From Actinomycetes bacterium (GTDB lineage Bacteria; Actinomycetota; Actinomycetes; Actinomycetales; Microbacteriaceae), in contig JAEYVF010000179.1 of the NCBI GenBank assembly GCA_023432005.1, positions 1-25,352 on the forward strand: a DNA stretch of 25,352 nt, in the 5' to 3' direction. How positions within the stretch are numbered: the first letter of the stretch is position 1; each line of letters starts with the position of its first letter. A model generated the notes under the pieces. The model had not been told where the DNA came from. It made no database searches and saw only the letters and a program-made list of their open reading frames with translations. The translations under genes were made by a program, and so were the position numbers. Positions 7,720-15,586 of the stretch are shown piece by piece.

Positions 7720-9009
7720 TCAGGCCTTCGGCTTCGCGTCGAGCATGCGCTGCAGCGCGATCCGCGCATCCGCCGCGACCGTCTCGGGCACCTCGATGCG
7801 GTTGAGCGTCTCCCCCGCGACGAGCGCCTCGAGCACCCACGCGAGATAGCCGGGGTGGATGCGGTACATCGTCGAGCACGGGCACACGACGGGGTCGAGG
7901 CAGAAGATCTCGTGCTGGGGGTACTCCGCCGCGAGACGGTTGACCATGTTGATCTCGGTGCCGATCGCGAAGGTCGTGGGCTCCGTCGCCGCGGCGACCG
8001 CCTTGCGGATGTAATCGGTCGAGCCCGCCTCGTCGGCCGCGTCGACGACGGGCATCGGGCACTCGGGATGCACGACGACGCGCACGCCCGGGTGCTCGGC
8101 GCGCGCCTGCTCGATCTGCTCCACCGTGAAGCGCTTGTGCACCGAGCAGAAGCCGTGCCAGAGGATGACCTGGGCCGCGAGCAGGTCGTCGCCCGCGTTG
8201 CCGCCGAGCGGCTTGCGCGGGTTCCACATCGGCATCGCCTCGAGCGGCACGCCCATCTTCTTGGCGGTGTTGCGGCCGAGGTGCTGGTCGGGGAAGAACA
8301 GCACGCGCTGGCCGCGCTCGAAGGCCCACTCGAGCACCGTCTCGGCGTTCGAGCTCGTGCACACGATGCCGCCGTGACGGCCGCAGAAGCCCTTGAGCGC
8401 CGCCGAGGAGTTCATGTAGGTGACCGGGATGACCGGGACGCGGCCGTCGGCGTCGGGCTCGGTGCCGTAGAGCGCCTCGAGCTGCGCCCAGCACTCCTCG
8501 ACGGAGTCGATGTCGGCCATGTCGGCCATCGAGCACCCGGCCGCGAGGTTCGGCAGGATCACCTGCTGGTGCGGCTGCGCGAGGATGTCGGCCGTCTCGG
8601 CCATGAAGTGCACGCCGCAGAACACGATGGCCTCGGCGTTCGGCACGGTCTGCGCCGCGTTGGCGAGCTGGAAGGAGTCCCCGAGGAAGTCGGCGTGCTG
8701 CACGACCTCGTCGCGCTGGTAGAAGTGCCCCAGGATCACCACGCGGTCGCCGAGCGTCTCCTTGGCGGCGCGGATGCGCTCGTGGAGCTCCTCGCTCGAG
8801 GCGCGCTGGTACTCGACGGGGAGCGCGCCCTGGCGCGGCGAGCCGACGGGGATGACGTCTCCCATCGACGAGCCGGGACCGTACTGCAGGGTGCCGTCGA
8901 GCTCCCACGGCGCCGTCGCGAGCGCCGGGCTGCACGCGGCGGCGGGCTTGCCCGCAGCATCCCGCCCGGTCGTGCGGATCAACTGGATGGTCGTATCGAC
9001 GGATGCCAC
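7720..9009 (-). CDS. nadA: Quinolinate synthase A
   Basis: NadA condenses iminoaspartate with dihydroxyacetone phosphate to quinolinate using a 4Fe-4S cluster. The 429 residues are of the long NadA form, with about 60 extra N-terminal residues before EYQRASSEELHERI. The likely cluster ligands are C159 (AAGCSMADMAD), C288 (WHGFCSVHKRF) and C376 (VVCPCSTMYRIHPG), in the three places expected for the family. C378 is a nearby alternative to C376. Substrate motifs include LGHFYQRDEVV, FCGVHFMAETADIL and HPECPMPVVDAADEAGST. The start is GTG at 9009, 27 bases after the stop of the Nudix regulator; the sequence before it (GAGAGAAGAACGAC) gives only a weak ribosome site. The gene is second in the NAD operon. 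Confidence 0.97.
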   Translation of the reverse strand: MASVDTTIQLIRTTGRDAAGKPAAACSPALATAPWELDGTLQYGPGSSMGDVIPVGSPRQGALPVEYQRASSEELHERIRAAKETLGDRVVILGHFYQRDEVVQHADFLGDSFQLANAAQTVPNAEAIVFCGVHFMAETADILAQPHQQVILPNLAAGCSMADMADIDSVEECWAQLEALYGTEPDADGRVPVIPVTYMNSSAALKGFCGRHGGIVCTSSNAETVLEWAFERGQRVLFFPDQHLGRNTAKKMGVPLEAMPMWNPRKPLGGNAGDDLLAAQVILWHGFCSVHKRFTVEQIEQARAEHPGVRVVVHPECPMPVVDAADEAGSTDYIRKAVAAATEPTTFAIGTEINMVNRLAAEYPQHEIFCLDPVVCPCSTMYRIHPGYLAWVLEALVAGETLNRIEVPETVAADARIALQRMLDAKPKA

Positions 9010-9036
9010 GGTCGTTCTTCTCTCGGGATGCGGGGC

Positions 9037-9720
9037 TCAGCGGATGCCGGCGGGGGTCAGGGGGCCGTTGTCGACGAGCTCGATCGAGGCGTCGTAACGG
9101 TAGAGGCGGGGCGGGCGGTGCCGACCGCCGGTGGCGTGCTCCCCCGTCGGGACGAGCGCGCGGGTCGCTTCGACCTGGCGGCGGAAGTTGGCGGGGTCGA
9201 GGGGCTTCTGCAGCACGATCTCGTGCACCTGGCGAAGCTCGGCCAGCGTGAAGGTGGGGCCGAGGAAGGCGTGCGCGATGCGCGAGTACTCGAGCTTGGT
9301 GCGAAGGCGCCAGAGCGCGTAGTCGACGATGAGGTTGTGGTCGAACGCGAGCTGCGGCAGCTCGTCGGCGGCGAACCACGCGACGTTCTCGTCGGCCACG
9401 AGCTGGGCCTCCTCGCCGCGGACGAGTGCCCAGTACACGACGGAGACGACGCGTCCCGACGGCGATCGATCGGGCTCGCCGAAGCAGTAGAGCTGCTCGA
9501 GGTAGGCGGGCGTGACCCCCGTCGTCTCGGCGAGCTTGCGAGCCGCGGTGTCGGCGAGGCTCTCGCGGGCGTCGGCGGCGCCTCCCGGGAGCGCCCACAG
9601 CCCCTCGAAGGGCTCGCGCGTGCGGCGCACGAGCGGGATCGAGAGCACCAGGCCGCCCTCGGCATCCGGGCGCAGCGCGAAGATCACGGTCGAGACCGCG
9701 AGATCGATGCCTGTGCTCAT
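9037..9720 (-). CDS. nrtR: Nudix-fold transcriptional regulator of NAD synthesis (NrtR/NdnR type)
   Basis: The 227 residues form an N-terminal Nudix domain (about 1-145) and a C-terminal winged-helix segment (about 150-215, FTLAELRQVHEIVL, then LDPANFRRQVEA), the architecture of NrtR/NdnR regulators. The Nudix box starts at G47 and keeps E53, R61, E65 and G68. K62 and T66 replace two of the usual metal-binding glutamates of REUXEE, so hydrolase activity is probably lost and ligand sensing kept. It is first in the nadA-nadB-nadC-nadS operon, matching the ndnR-nadA-nadC-nadS order known in C. glutamicum. ATG at 9720 has AGGGAG five bases upstream (9731-9726). A palindrome over that site suggests autoregulation. 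A catalytic ADP-ribose pyrophosphatase is the less likely alternative. Confidence 0.9.
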   Translation of the reverse strand: MSTGIDLAVSTVIFALRPDAEGGLVLSIPLVRRTREPFEGLWALPGGAADARESLADTAARKLAETTGVTPAYLEQLYCFGEPDRSPSGRVVSVVYWALVRGEEAQLVADENVAWFAADELPQLAFDHNLIVDYALWRLRTKLEYSRIAHAFLGPTFTLAELRQVHEIVLQKPLDPANFRRQVEATRALVPTGEHATGGRHRPPRLYRYDASIELVDNGPLTPAGIR

Positions 9721-9728
9721 GATGACTC

Positions 9729-9757
9729 CCTGTAAAGGTCAGAATGACCCGAACAGG
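9729..9757. promoter_or_regulatory. Candidate NrtR/NdnR operator: two nested perfect inverted repeats
   Basis: Around a centre at 9743 the sequence reads CCTGT (9729-9733), three bases, GGTCA (9737-9741), GAA, TGACC (9745-9749), three bases, ACAGG (9753-9757). All ten base pairs of the two arms match with exact three-base spacing, so each half presents two contacts about eight bases apart. It overlaps the AGGGAG ribosome site of the regulator and lies just downstream of a possible -10 box TAGACT (9766-9761, minus strand). It is well placed to repress the whole NAD operon. Assignment to this regulator is inference from position. Confidence 0.65.
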
Positions 9758-9801
9758 AGCAGTCTAGCACTTCAGGTCACCCAGACCCCAACTCCTCATC
9801 C

Positions 9802-9875
9802 GCCGAACGCTGCAGCGCCTCCCGTCGGGCGGCAGCAATGCCTGGTGCGGAGCGGCAAGCGCTACAGCGTTCGGC
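9802..9875. repeat. 17-bp inverted repeat with one mismatch, 40-base loop
   Basis: Positions 9802-9818 and 9859-9875 are inverted repeats with 16 of 17 pairs (outer arm GCCGAACGCTG/CAGCGTTCGGC perfect, then one C/A mismatch, then AGCGC/GCGCT). The element begins two bases after the stop codon of the SDR gene, in the 156-bp gap before the NAD operon. The loop contains CCCGTCGGG, which can fold on itself. It may act as a rho-independent-like stop for the upstream minus-strand unit or be a small repetitive palindrome; there is no U tract. Confidence 0.6.
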
Positions 9876-9876
9876 A

Positions 9877-10692
9877 TCAACGCGTGAGGAGACCCGCGTC
9901 GAGGGTGTACTGGGCGCCCGTGACGTAGCGCGCGCGGTCGCTCACGAGGAAGCGCACGAGCTCCGCGACATCCGAGGTCTCGATCCAGGGCACCCCGGGC
10001 AGGAGGTTGCCGGCGCTGCGCTCGGCGATCTCCTGCGGCGTCGCGCCCTCCATCGCGGCGAGCCCGTCGTTCATCGGCGTGTCGACACCCGTCGGGTGGA
10101 TCGAGACGACGCGCACGCCGAACGGCGCGAGCTCGATCGCCCACGCCCTCGTGAGGCCCGTGAGCCCGTGCTTCGAGGCGACGTAGTGCGAGAGCCGATC
10201 GCCGCCGCGCAAGCCCATGACACTCGAGTTGTTGACGATGACCCCGTGCTCGGAGCGCTTGAGGTACGGCACCGCGGCGCGCGCCACGACGAAGGGACCC
10301 GTGAGGTTGATGCCGATCATGGCGTCCCACTCGGCGTCGGTCATCGTCTCGAGCTCCGCGTAGGCGACGATCCCGGCGTTGTTGACGAGGATGTCGATGC
10401 CGCCGAACTCGGCGACGGCGGCCTCGACGGCGCGCTGAACGGCATCCGCGTCGCGCACATCGGCGAGAGCGGGGATGGCCCGACCGCCCGCGTCGCGGAT
10501 CGCCGCAACGAGCTCCTCGAGCTCCGCCGTCGTGCCCTGCCCGTAGGAGGGGTAGGCGAGCTCGGCGCCGACGTCGAGCGCCACGACAGCTGCGCCATCC
10601 TCGGCGAGGGCGAGAGCGATCGCGCGCCCCTGCCCGTGCGCGGCACCCGTCACGAGTGCGGTGCGCCCCGCGAGCGGACGCTCAGTCGACAC
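9877..10692 (-). CDS. SDR-family oxidoreductase, mycofactocin-coupled/carveol dehydrogenase-like subfamily
   Basis: This is a 271-residue NAD(P)-dependent short-chain dehydrogenase. It has the nucleotide motif TGAAHGQGRAIAL (residues 15-27), ADVRD (77-81), NNAG (104-107), catalytic serine at 156/157, Y170 and K174 (YVASK). An insertion after the first strand-D motif (LDVGAELAYPSYGQG) and the text HPTGVDTPMN resemble SDRs whose NAD is held tightly and recycled by mycofactocin. That assignment is by resemblance only, and no mycofactocin genes lie in this window. GTG at 10692 lies inside the end of the upstream gene (11-bp overlap) with a weak GGGGA upstream, so translation is probably coupled. 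The substrate, likely an alcohol or ketone, is unknown. Confidence 0.88.
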   Translation of the reverse strand: MSTERPLAGRTALVTGAAHGQGRAIALALAEDGAAVVALDVGAELAYPSYGQGTTAELEELVAAIRDAGGRAIPALADVRDADAVQRAVEAAVAEFGGIDILVNNAGIVAYAELETMTDAEWDAMIGINLTGPFVVARAAVPYLKRSEHGVIVNNSSVMGLRGGDRLSHYVASKHGLTGLTRAWAIELAPFGVRVVSIHPTGVDTPMNDGLAAMEGATPQEIAERSAGNLLPGVPWIETSDVAELVRFLVSDRARYVTGAQYTLDAGLLTR

Positions 10693-11227
10693 GCGTGTCC
10701 CCGGGCTTCCGGAAATCGTAGAGCACCTCGTCGAGGGGTACGCGCCCGACCGTGTTGAAGAGGTTGGTGGCGACCATGAGGCCCGCGAACGCCACGAGCA
10801 CGAGCCGCAGCTTGGGCGAGAACGCCTGCTCGAGGCGTGCGCGGAACTCCGGCGGGATGTTGTTGGGATCGGTGGCGATCATCCGCCCCCAGTCGAGCAG
10901 CAGCTGCTCGGTCTCGGTCACCTGGGGGTTGTCGGGGTCGTCTCCCGACTCGATGAGGATGCGTCGGAAGAACACGGAGCAGACGAGGCAATCGTTCGCA
11001 TCCGAGATCGCGTAGGAGAAGAGCGACACGGCGCGCTCGCCGATGTAGGGCTCGAGCTCGTCCTTGAGCGTGTACCACTCCATGTAGGCGTCGAAGCTCG
11101 GCACGTGGCCGAGCAGCGTGCGCTTCATGTTCGTGATGCGACCGCCGTGCAGCGCGACCTGCCGCTCGGCGGCCGCGAGGGCCTCCGCGGAGAGCTCCGC
11201 ATCCTCGGACATGGGCAGGAAGGTCAT
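10682..11227 (-). CDS. Carboxymuconolactone decarboxylase/AhpD-like family protein
   Basis: This is a 181-residue all-helical protein. The central part (about 45-125) fits the CMD/AhpD fold, with a CxxC pair at C80 and C83 in SDANDCLVCSVFFRR. The histidine that follows the pair in AhpD peroxidase partners is replaced by phenylalanine (F87), so classic AhpD chemistry is doubtful. A second conserved-looking stretch is LLLDWGRMIATDPNNIPPEF. ATG at 11227 follows TAGGCT (11239-11234) plus exactly six bases, indicating a leaderless transcript; M6 (11212) is an alternative start. The last 11 bases overlap the start of the SDR gene, so the two probably form one transcript and act on related substrates, but the reaction is unknown. 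Confidence 0.82.
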   Translation of the reverse strand: MTFLPMSEDAELSAEALAAAERQVALHGGRITNMKRTLLGHVPSFDAYMEWYTLKDELEPYIGERAVSLFSYAISDANDCLVCSVFFRRILIESGDDPDNPQVTETEQLLLDWGRMIATDPNNIPPEFRARLEQAFSPKLRLVLVAFAGLMVATNLFNTVGRVPLDEVLYDFRKPGDTRVD

Positions 11228-11239
11228 GCGCCCAGCCTA
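11228..11239 (-). promoter_or_regulatory. Leaderless-type -10 element of the CMD-SDR unit
   Basis: TAGGCT at 11239-11234 is followed by six bases and the ATG at 11227, placing the transcription start on the start codon itself. No Shine-Dalgarno sequence is present. Confidence 0.55.
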
Positions 11240-11261
11240 GGACGCACGTCCCCCCGCGGCG

Positions 11262-11816
11262 TCAGGCCGCGACGCGCGACGTCGCGGGGATCGGGTCGAC
11301 GTCGTCGAACACCCCGCGGCGGATCGCCTGGAACACCTCTACGGCGGCCTGCGCGAGCTTGCCGTGGCCCGCGAGCACCGCGCGACGGGCGCGGAGGTCG
11401 TCGTGGATGGCGAGATCGCCCTCGTCGTCGACGATGCGTGCGCCGAGCGAACGCGCCCACGCGGCCGTCATCTCGGCCACGATGGGCTCCTGCGAGACGA
11501 CACGCACGCCGTCGCCGCGGCTGAACGGCCGCGTGCGCACGAGCGCGCGGGCCACGAGCCCGGGTCCCAGGTAGGAGACGACCTGCTCGTCGGTGATCCA
11601 GCGGGGAACGCCGAGCACGTCGCGCTGCGGGCGCAGCACGAGGTCGCCGAGCTCCTCGCCCGTGTCGCGCCACGCGACGCGGTCGCGCGGGGCGAATCCA
11701 TTGGTGTCGGGTCCGGCGGCATCCACGGTGCCGACGACGAAGCCGCGGCCGCGGAGGGCAGGGCGCAGGCGGAGGACGCCCGTGGTCGGGCGCGGGACGG
11801 CGAGGCGCGTAGTCAT
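11262..11816 (-). CDS. Short medium-chain reductase-like protein (quinone oxidoreductase/alcohol dehydrogenase superfamily), internally reduced
   Basis: This is a 184-residue protein, against about 320 for the family. The N-terminal half resembles the GroES-like domain of quinone reductases: GTVDAAGPDTNGFAPRDRVAWRD recalls the usual VVxAVGPGVxGFxxGDRVAW, then LGVPRWITDEQVVSYLGPGLVARAL and FSRGDGVRVVSQEPIVAEM. The coenzyme Rossmann motif is degenerate, with no GxGxxG. The C-terminus (AAVEVFQAIRRGVFDDVDPIPA) resembles the end of the same family. The middle third seems deleted in frame, so NADPH binding is questionable. The frame is intact with no stop. ATG at 11816 lacks a Shine-Dalgarno sequence. 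Family membership is by eye, and the function could be structural or lost. Confidence 0.6.
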   Translation of the reverse strand: MTTRLAVPRPTTGVLRLRPALRGRGFVVGTVDAAGPDTNGFAPRDRVAWRDTGEELGDLVLRPQRDVLGVPRWITDEQVVSYLGPGLVARALVRTRPFSRGDGVRVVSQEPIVAEMTAAWARSLGARIVDDEGDLAIHDDLRARRAVLAGHGKLAQAAVEVFQAIRRGVFDDVDPIPATSRVAA

Positions 11817-11885
11817 ATCGAGTGCTACAACATCCCCCCACCCCGGATCATTCCCGTGCGTCGGCTGTGAGCCCGCTCCGAATGC

Positions 11886-13235
<1,350 letters not shown>

Positions 13236-13329
13236 GTCTCGAGGCTAGCCGGGGCGCGGGACGCGGGGACCTTGCAGTGATGTCCGAAATCCGCCAGTCG
13301 AGATCACCGGCGCGTGCGAGGGTGGACGC
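13236..13329. promoter_or_regulatory. Divergent promoter region, FAD oxidase / AdaA-AlkA
   Basis: Minus strand: TAGCCT (13247-13242), six bases, GTG at 13235. Plus strand: GAGGGT (13318-13323), six bases, ATG at 13330. GTGAT and ATCAC arms lie near 13276-13280 and 13302-13307, but I do not see a clear Ada box. No other gene or hairpin is evident. Confidence 0.45.
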
Positions 13330-14802
13330 ATGGGCGAGGAGGCGACGCTGTTCGAGACGCGGTACCGCGCTCTCGCATCCCGCGATGCGCGCTTCGACGG
13401 CCAGTTCATCGCGGGCGTGCACTCGACGGGCATCTACTGCCGCCCGAGCTGCCCCGCGGTCACCCCGAAGCCCGGCAACGTCACCTTCTACCGTACGGCC
13501 GCCGCCGCGCACGAGGCGGGACTGCGCGCCTGCAAGCGCTGCCAGCCCGACGCGATCCCCGGCTCCCCCGACTGGAACCTGCGCGACGACCTCGCCGCGC
13601 GCGCCATGCGGCTCGTCGAGGACGGCGTCATCGAGCGCGAGGGCGTCGACGGGCTCGCGCGGCGACTCGGGTACTCGAGCCGCCACCTCACGCGCGTGCT
13701 CACGGCGGAGCTCGGGGCCGGCCCGCTCGCGCTCGCCCGCGCCCACCGCGCGCAGACCGCCCGCACCCTGCTCGCCTCGACCGAGCTGCCGATCGCCGAC
13801 ATCGCCTTCGCCGCCGGCTTCGGCAGCCTGCGCCAGTTCAACGAGACGATCGCCGCGGTCTATCGGGCGACTCCGCGCGAGCTGCGCGGCCTCAGCCGAC
13901 GAGGACGCACCGGCGCCGCCGTCGACCCGGACGCGACCGCCGGCAGCCTGACCCTGCACCTCGCCGCGCGTGCCCCGCTCGACCTCACCGGCCTCTTCCG
14001 CTTCTTCGCCGACCACGCGATCCCCGGTCTCGAGCGCGGCGACGACGACTCGTTCGAGCGACCCCTCCTGCTCCCCGGCGGCCCCGCGACGATCGCCGTG
14101 CGCGCCGACCGCGAGCGTGCGGGCCTGCGCGCCACGGTGCGCCTCGCCCGGCTCGCCGACGTCGGGGTCGCCGTCTCGCGCATCCGACGGGCCTTCGACC
14201 TCGACGCCGACGCCGTCGCGATCAACGAGGCGCTCGGCACGGACCCCGTGCTCGCCCCGCTCGTCGCCGCAACCCCCGGCATCCGGATCGCGGGCTCGTT
14301 CGACCCGGCCGAGGCGCTCTTCCGCGCCCTCGTCGGCCAGCAGGTCTCCGTGGCCTCGGCACGCACGGCGCTCGGGCGCCTCGTCGCCGAGCTCGGCGAC
14401 GGCCGCTTCCCGACCGCGGAGACGATCGCCGCCCACGGCCGCGAGGTGCTGCGCGGCCCCGCGAGCAGGATCGACGCGATCATCGGCGCGGCCGTGGCGA
14501 TCGCCGAGCAGCGACTGGTCCTCGACATCGGGATGCCGCTCGCCGAGTTCCGCGCGGTGCTCCTCGCCCAGCGCGGCATCGGTCCGTGGACGGCCGACTA
14601 CCTCGCGATGCGCTGGCTCGGCGCCCCCGACGTGCTGCCCGTCGACGACCTCGTCATCCGGCAGAGCGCCGCCGCGCTCGGCCTCCCCGGCGATCGCGGG
14701 GGCCTGGCGCGACATGCCGCCCGCTGGTCGCCCTGGCGCAGCTATGCCGCGCTGCACCTCTGGCGGGCGCGCCCGCCGCGCGCGACCTCGCCTCGGGCGT
14801 AA
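13330..14802 (+). CDS. alkA: AdaA-AlkA fusion: methyl-responsive AraC regulator and 3-methyladenine DNA glycosylase II
   Basis: This 490-residue bifunctional alkylation-response protein has four parts. Residues about 1-80 are the Ada zinc domain with C37, C41, C68 and C71 (GIYCRPSCPA, CKRCQPD), where C37 matches the methylphosphotriester-accepting cysteine of E. coli Ada. About 85-185 is an AraC-type DNA-binding domain (LARRLGYSSRHLTRVL; IADIAFAAGFGSLRQFN). About 205-290 is the AlkA N-terminal domain. About 300-480 is the HhH-GPD glycosylase (RGIGPWTADYLAMR) with the D439-D440 pair in LPVDDLVIRQ matching the AlkA catalytic aspartate, and WSPWRSYAALHLW as in AlkA. No O6-methylguanine methyltransferase domain is fused. 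The same fusion is known in mycobacteria. It probably activates its own gene after methylation. Confidence 0.96.
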   Translation: MGEEATLFETRYRALASRDARFDGQFIAGVHSTGIYCRPSCPAVTPKPGNVTFYRTAAAAHEAGLRACKRCQPDAIPGSPDWNLRDDLAARAMRLVEDGVIEREGVDGLARRLGYSSRHLTRVLTAELGAGPLALARAHRAQTARTLLASTELPIADIAFAAGFGSLRQFNETIAAVYRATPRELRGLSRRGRTGAAVDPDATAGSLTLHLAARAPLDLTGLFRFFADHAIPGLERGDDDSFERPLLLPGGPATIAVRADRERAGLRATVRLARLADVGVAVSRIRRAFDLDADAVAINEALGTDPVLAPLVAATPGIRIAGSFDPAEALFRALVGQQVSVASARTALGRLVAELGDGRFPTAETIAAHGREVLRGPASRIDAIIGAAVAIAEQRLVLDIGMPLAEFRAVLLAQRGIGPWTADYLAMRWLGAPDVLPVDDLVIRQSAAALGLPGDRGGLARHAARWSPWRSYAALHLWRARPPRATSPRA

Positions 14803-14812
14803 TCTGTTCGGC
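14800..14812 (+). promoter_or_regulatory. -10 element of glycosyltransferase gene overlapping the alkA stop codon
   Basis: TAATCT (14800-14805) is followed by seven bases and GTG at 14813. The first three bases of the box are the TAA stop codon of the AdaA-AlkA gene, so one sequence appears to end one gene and start transcription of the next. Confidence 0.45.
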
Positions 14813-15577
14813 GTGACGACGATCTCCGTGGTCATCCCAGCCCGCAACGACGCTGAGATGCTCGCCGCCTGCCTCGAGGCGCTCGCGCGGCAGACGCGAC
14901 CCGCCGACGAGATCGTCGTCGTCGACAACGGCAGCACCGACACGACGGCGCTCGTGGCTCGCACCGCGGGTGCCCGCGTCGTCGAGGAGCCGGAGCCCGG
15001 TATCCCGCAGGCCGCCTCCGCGGGGTACGACGCCGCGACGGGCGAGCTCATCGCGCGCCTCGACGCCGACAGCATCCCGCCCTCCGACTGGTTGGAGCAC
15101 GCCGTCGAGCGCTTCGAGCAGGACGCCGGCATCGCGGTGCTCACGGGCATCGGCGACTTCTACGGCGCGACCCCGCTCGTGCACACCCTCGGCCGTGTCA
15201 TCTACCTCGGCGGCATGCTCGTCGCCCTCACGCCGTACCTCGGACATCCGCCGATCTTCGGCTCGAACTTCGTCATGCGTCGCGAGGTGTGGGCCGAGCT
15301 CGCACCCGAAGTGCATCGGCACCAGCGCGAGATCCACGACGACCTCGACCTCAGTCTCCACATCAAGCCGTGGATGCGCGTCGTGTACGACTCGCGGTTC
15401 CGCGTGCAGGTGTCCGCCCGCCCGTTCGCGACCTTCTCCGGACTCAGGCGCCGCGTGAGCTGGGTCGTCCCGACCCTGCGCAACCACTGGCCGGAGGACT
15501 CGCCCTGGGCGCGTCGTCGCACCCGGAGCCGGTGGCGTGCAGCTCAGCGACCGCCGCTCCGGATGCCGCGCGGCTGA
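14813..15577 (+). CDS. Family 2 glycosyltransferase
   Basis: This 254-residue GT-A fold enzyme transfers a sugar from a nucleotide-sugar donor to an unknown acceptor. It begins with the standard motif TISVVIPARNDAEMLAACLEA, seen as VVIPARND then LEALARQTRPADEI, followed by VVVDNGSTDTT and the metal-binding DxD at 84-86 (RLDADS). FGSNFVMRREVW and HDDLDLSLHI mark the acceptor side and probable catalytic region. One hydrophobic stretch (about 130-145) might contact the membrane. I start it at GTG 14813, just before the first beta strand; the frame is open upstream but that part overlaps alkA. The C-terminal 25 residues are arginine-rich and probably disordered. It ends four bases from the convergent hydrolase gene. 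Confidence 0.9.
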   Translation: MTTISVVIPARNDAEMLAACLEALARQTRPADEIVVVDNGSTDTTALVARTAGARVVEEPEPGIPQAASAGYDAATGELIARLDADSIPPSDWLEHAVERFEQDAGIAVLTGIGDFYGATPLVHTLGRVIYLGGMLVALTPYLGHPPIFGSNFVMRREVWAELAPEVHRHQREIHDDLDLSLHIKPWMRVVYDSRFRVQVSARPFATFSGLRRRVSWVVPTLRNHWPEDSPWARRRTRSRWRAAQRPPLRMPRG

Positions 15578-15586
15578 GCGCTCAGC
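15573..15586. repeat. Perfect 14-bp palindrome containing both convergent stop codons
   Basis: GCTGAGCGCTCAGC spans the TGA of the glycosyltransferase (15575-15577) and the TCA complement of the hydrolase stop (15582-15584). It is fully self-complementary and could form a short stem on both transcripts, but has no room for a normal loop or U tract. Confidence 0.5.

Noticed and set aside
7678..9735. 685-codon plus-strand frame opposite nadA and the regulator
   Set aside because: It is a shadow of certain genes, with no recognisable domain or ribosome site.
9802..9875. tRNA-like or miniature transposon reading of the inverted repeat
   Set aside because: It has no cloverleaf, no flanking target duplication, and only one copy in the window.
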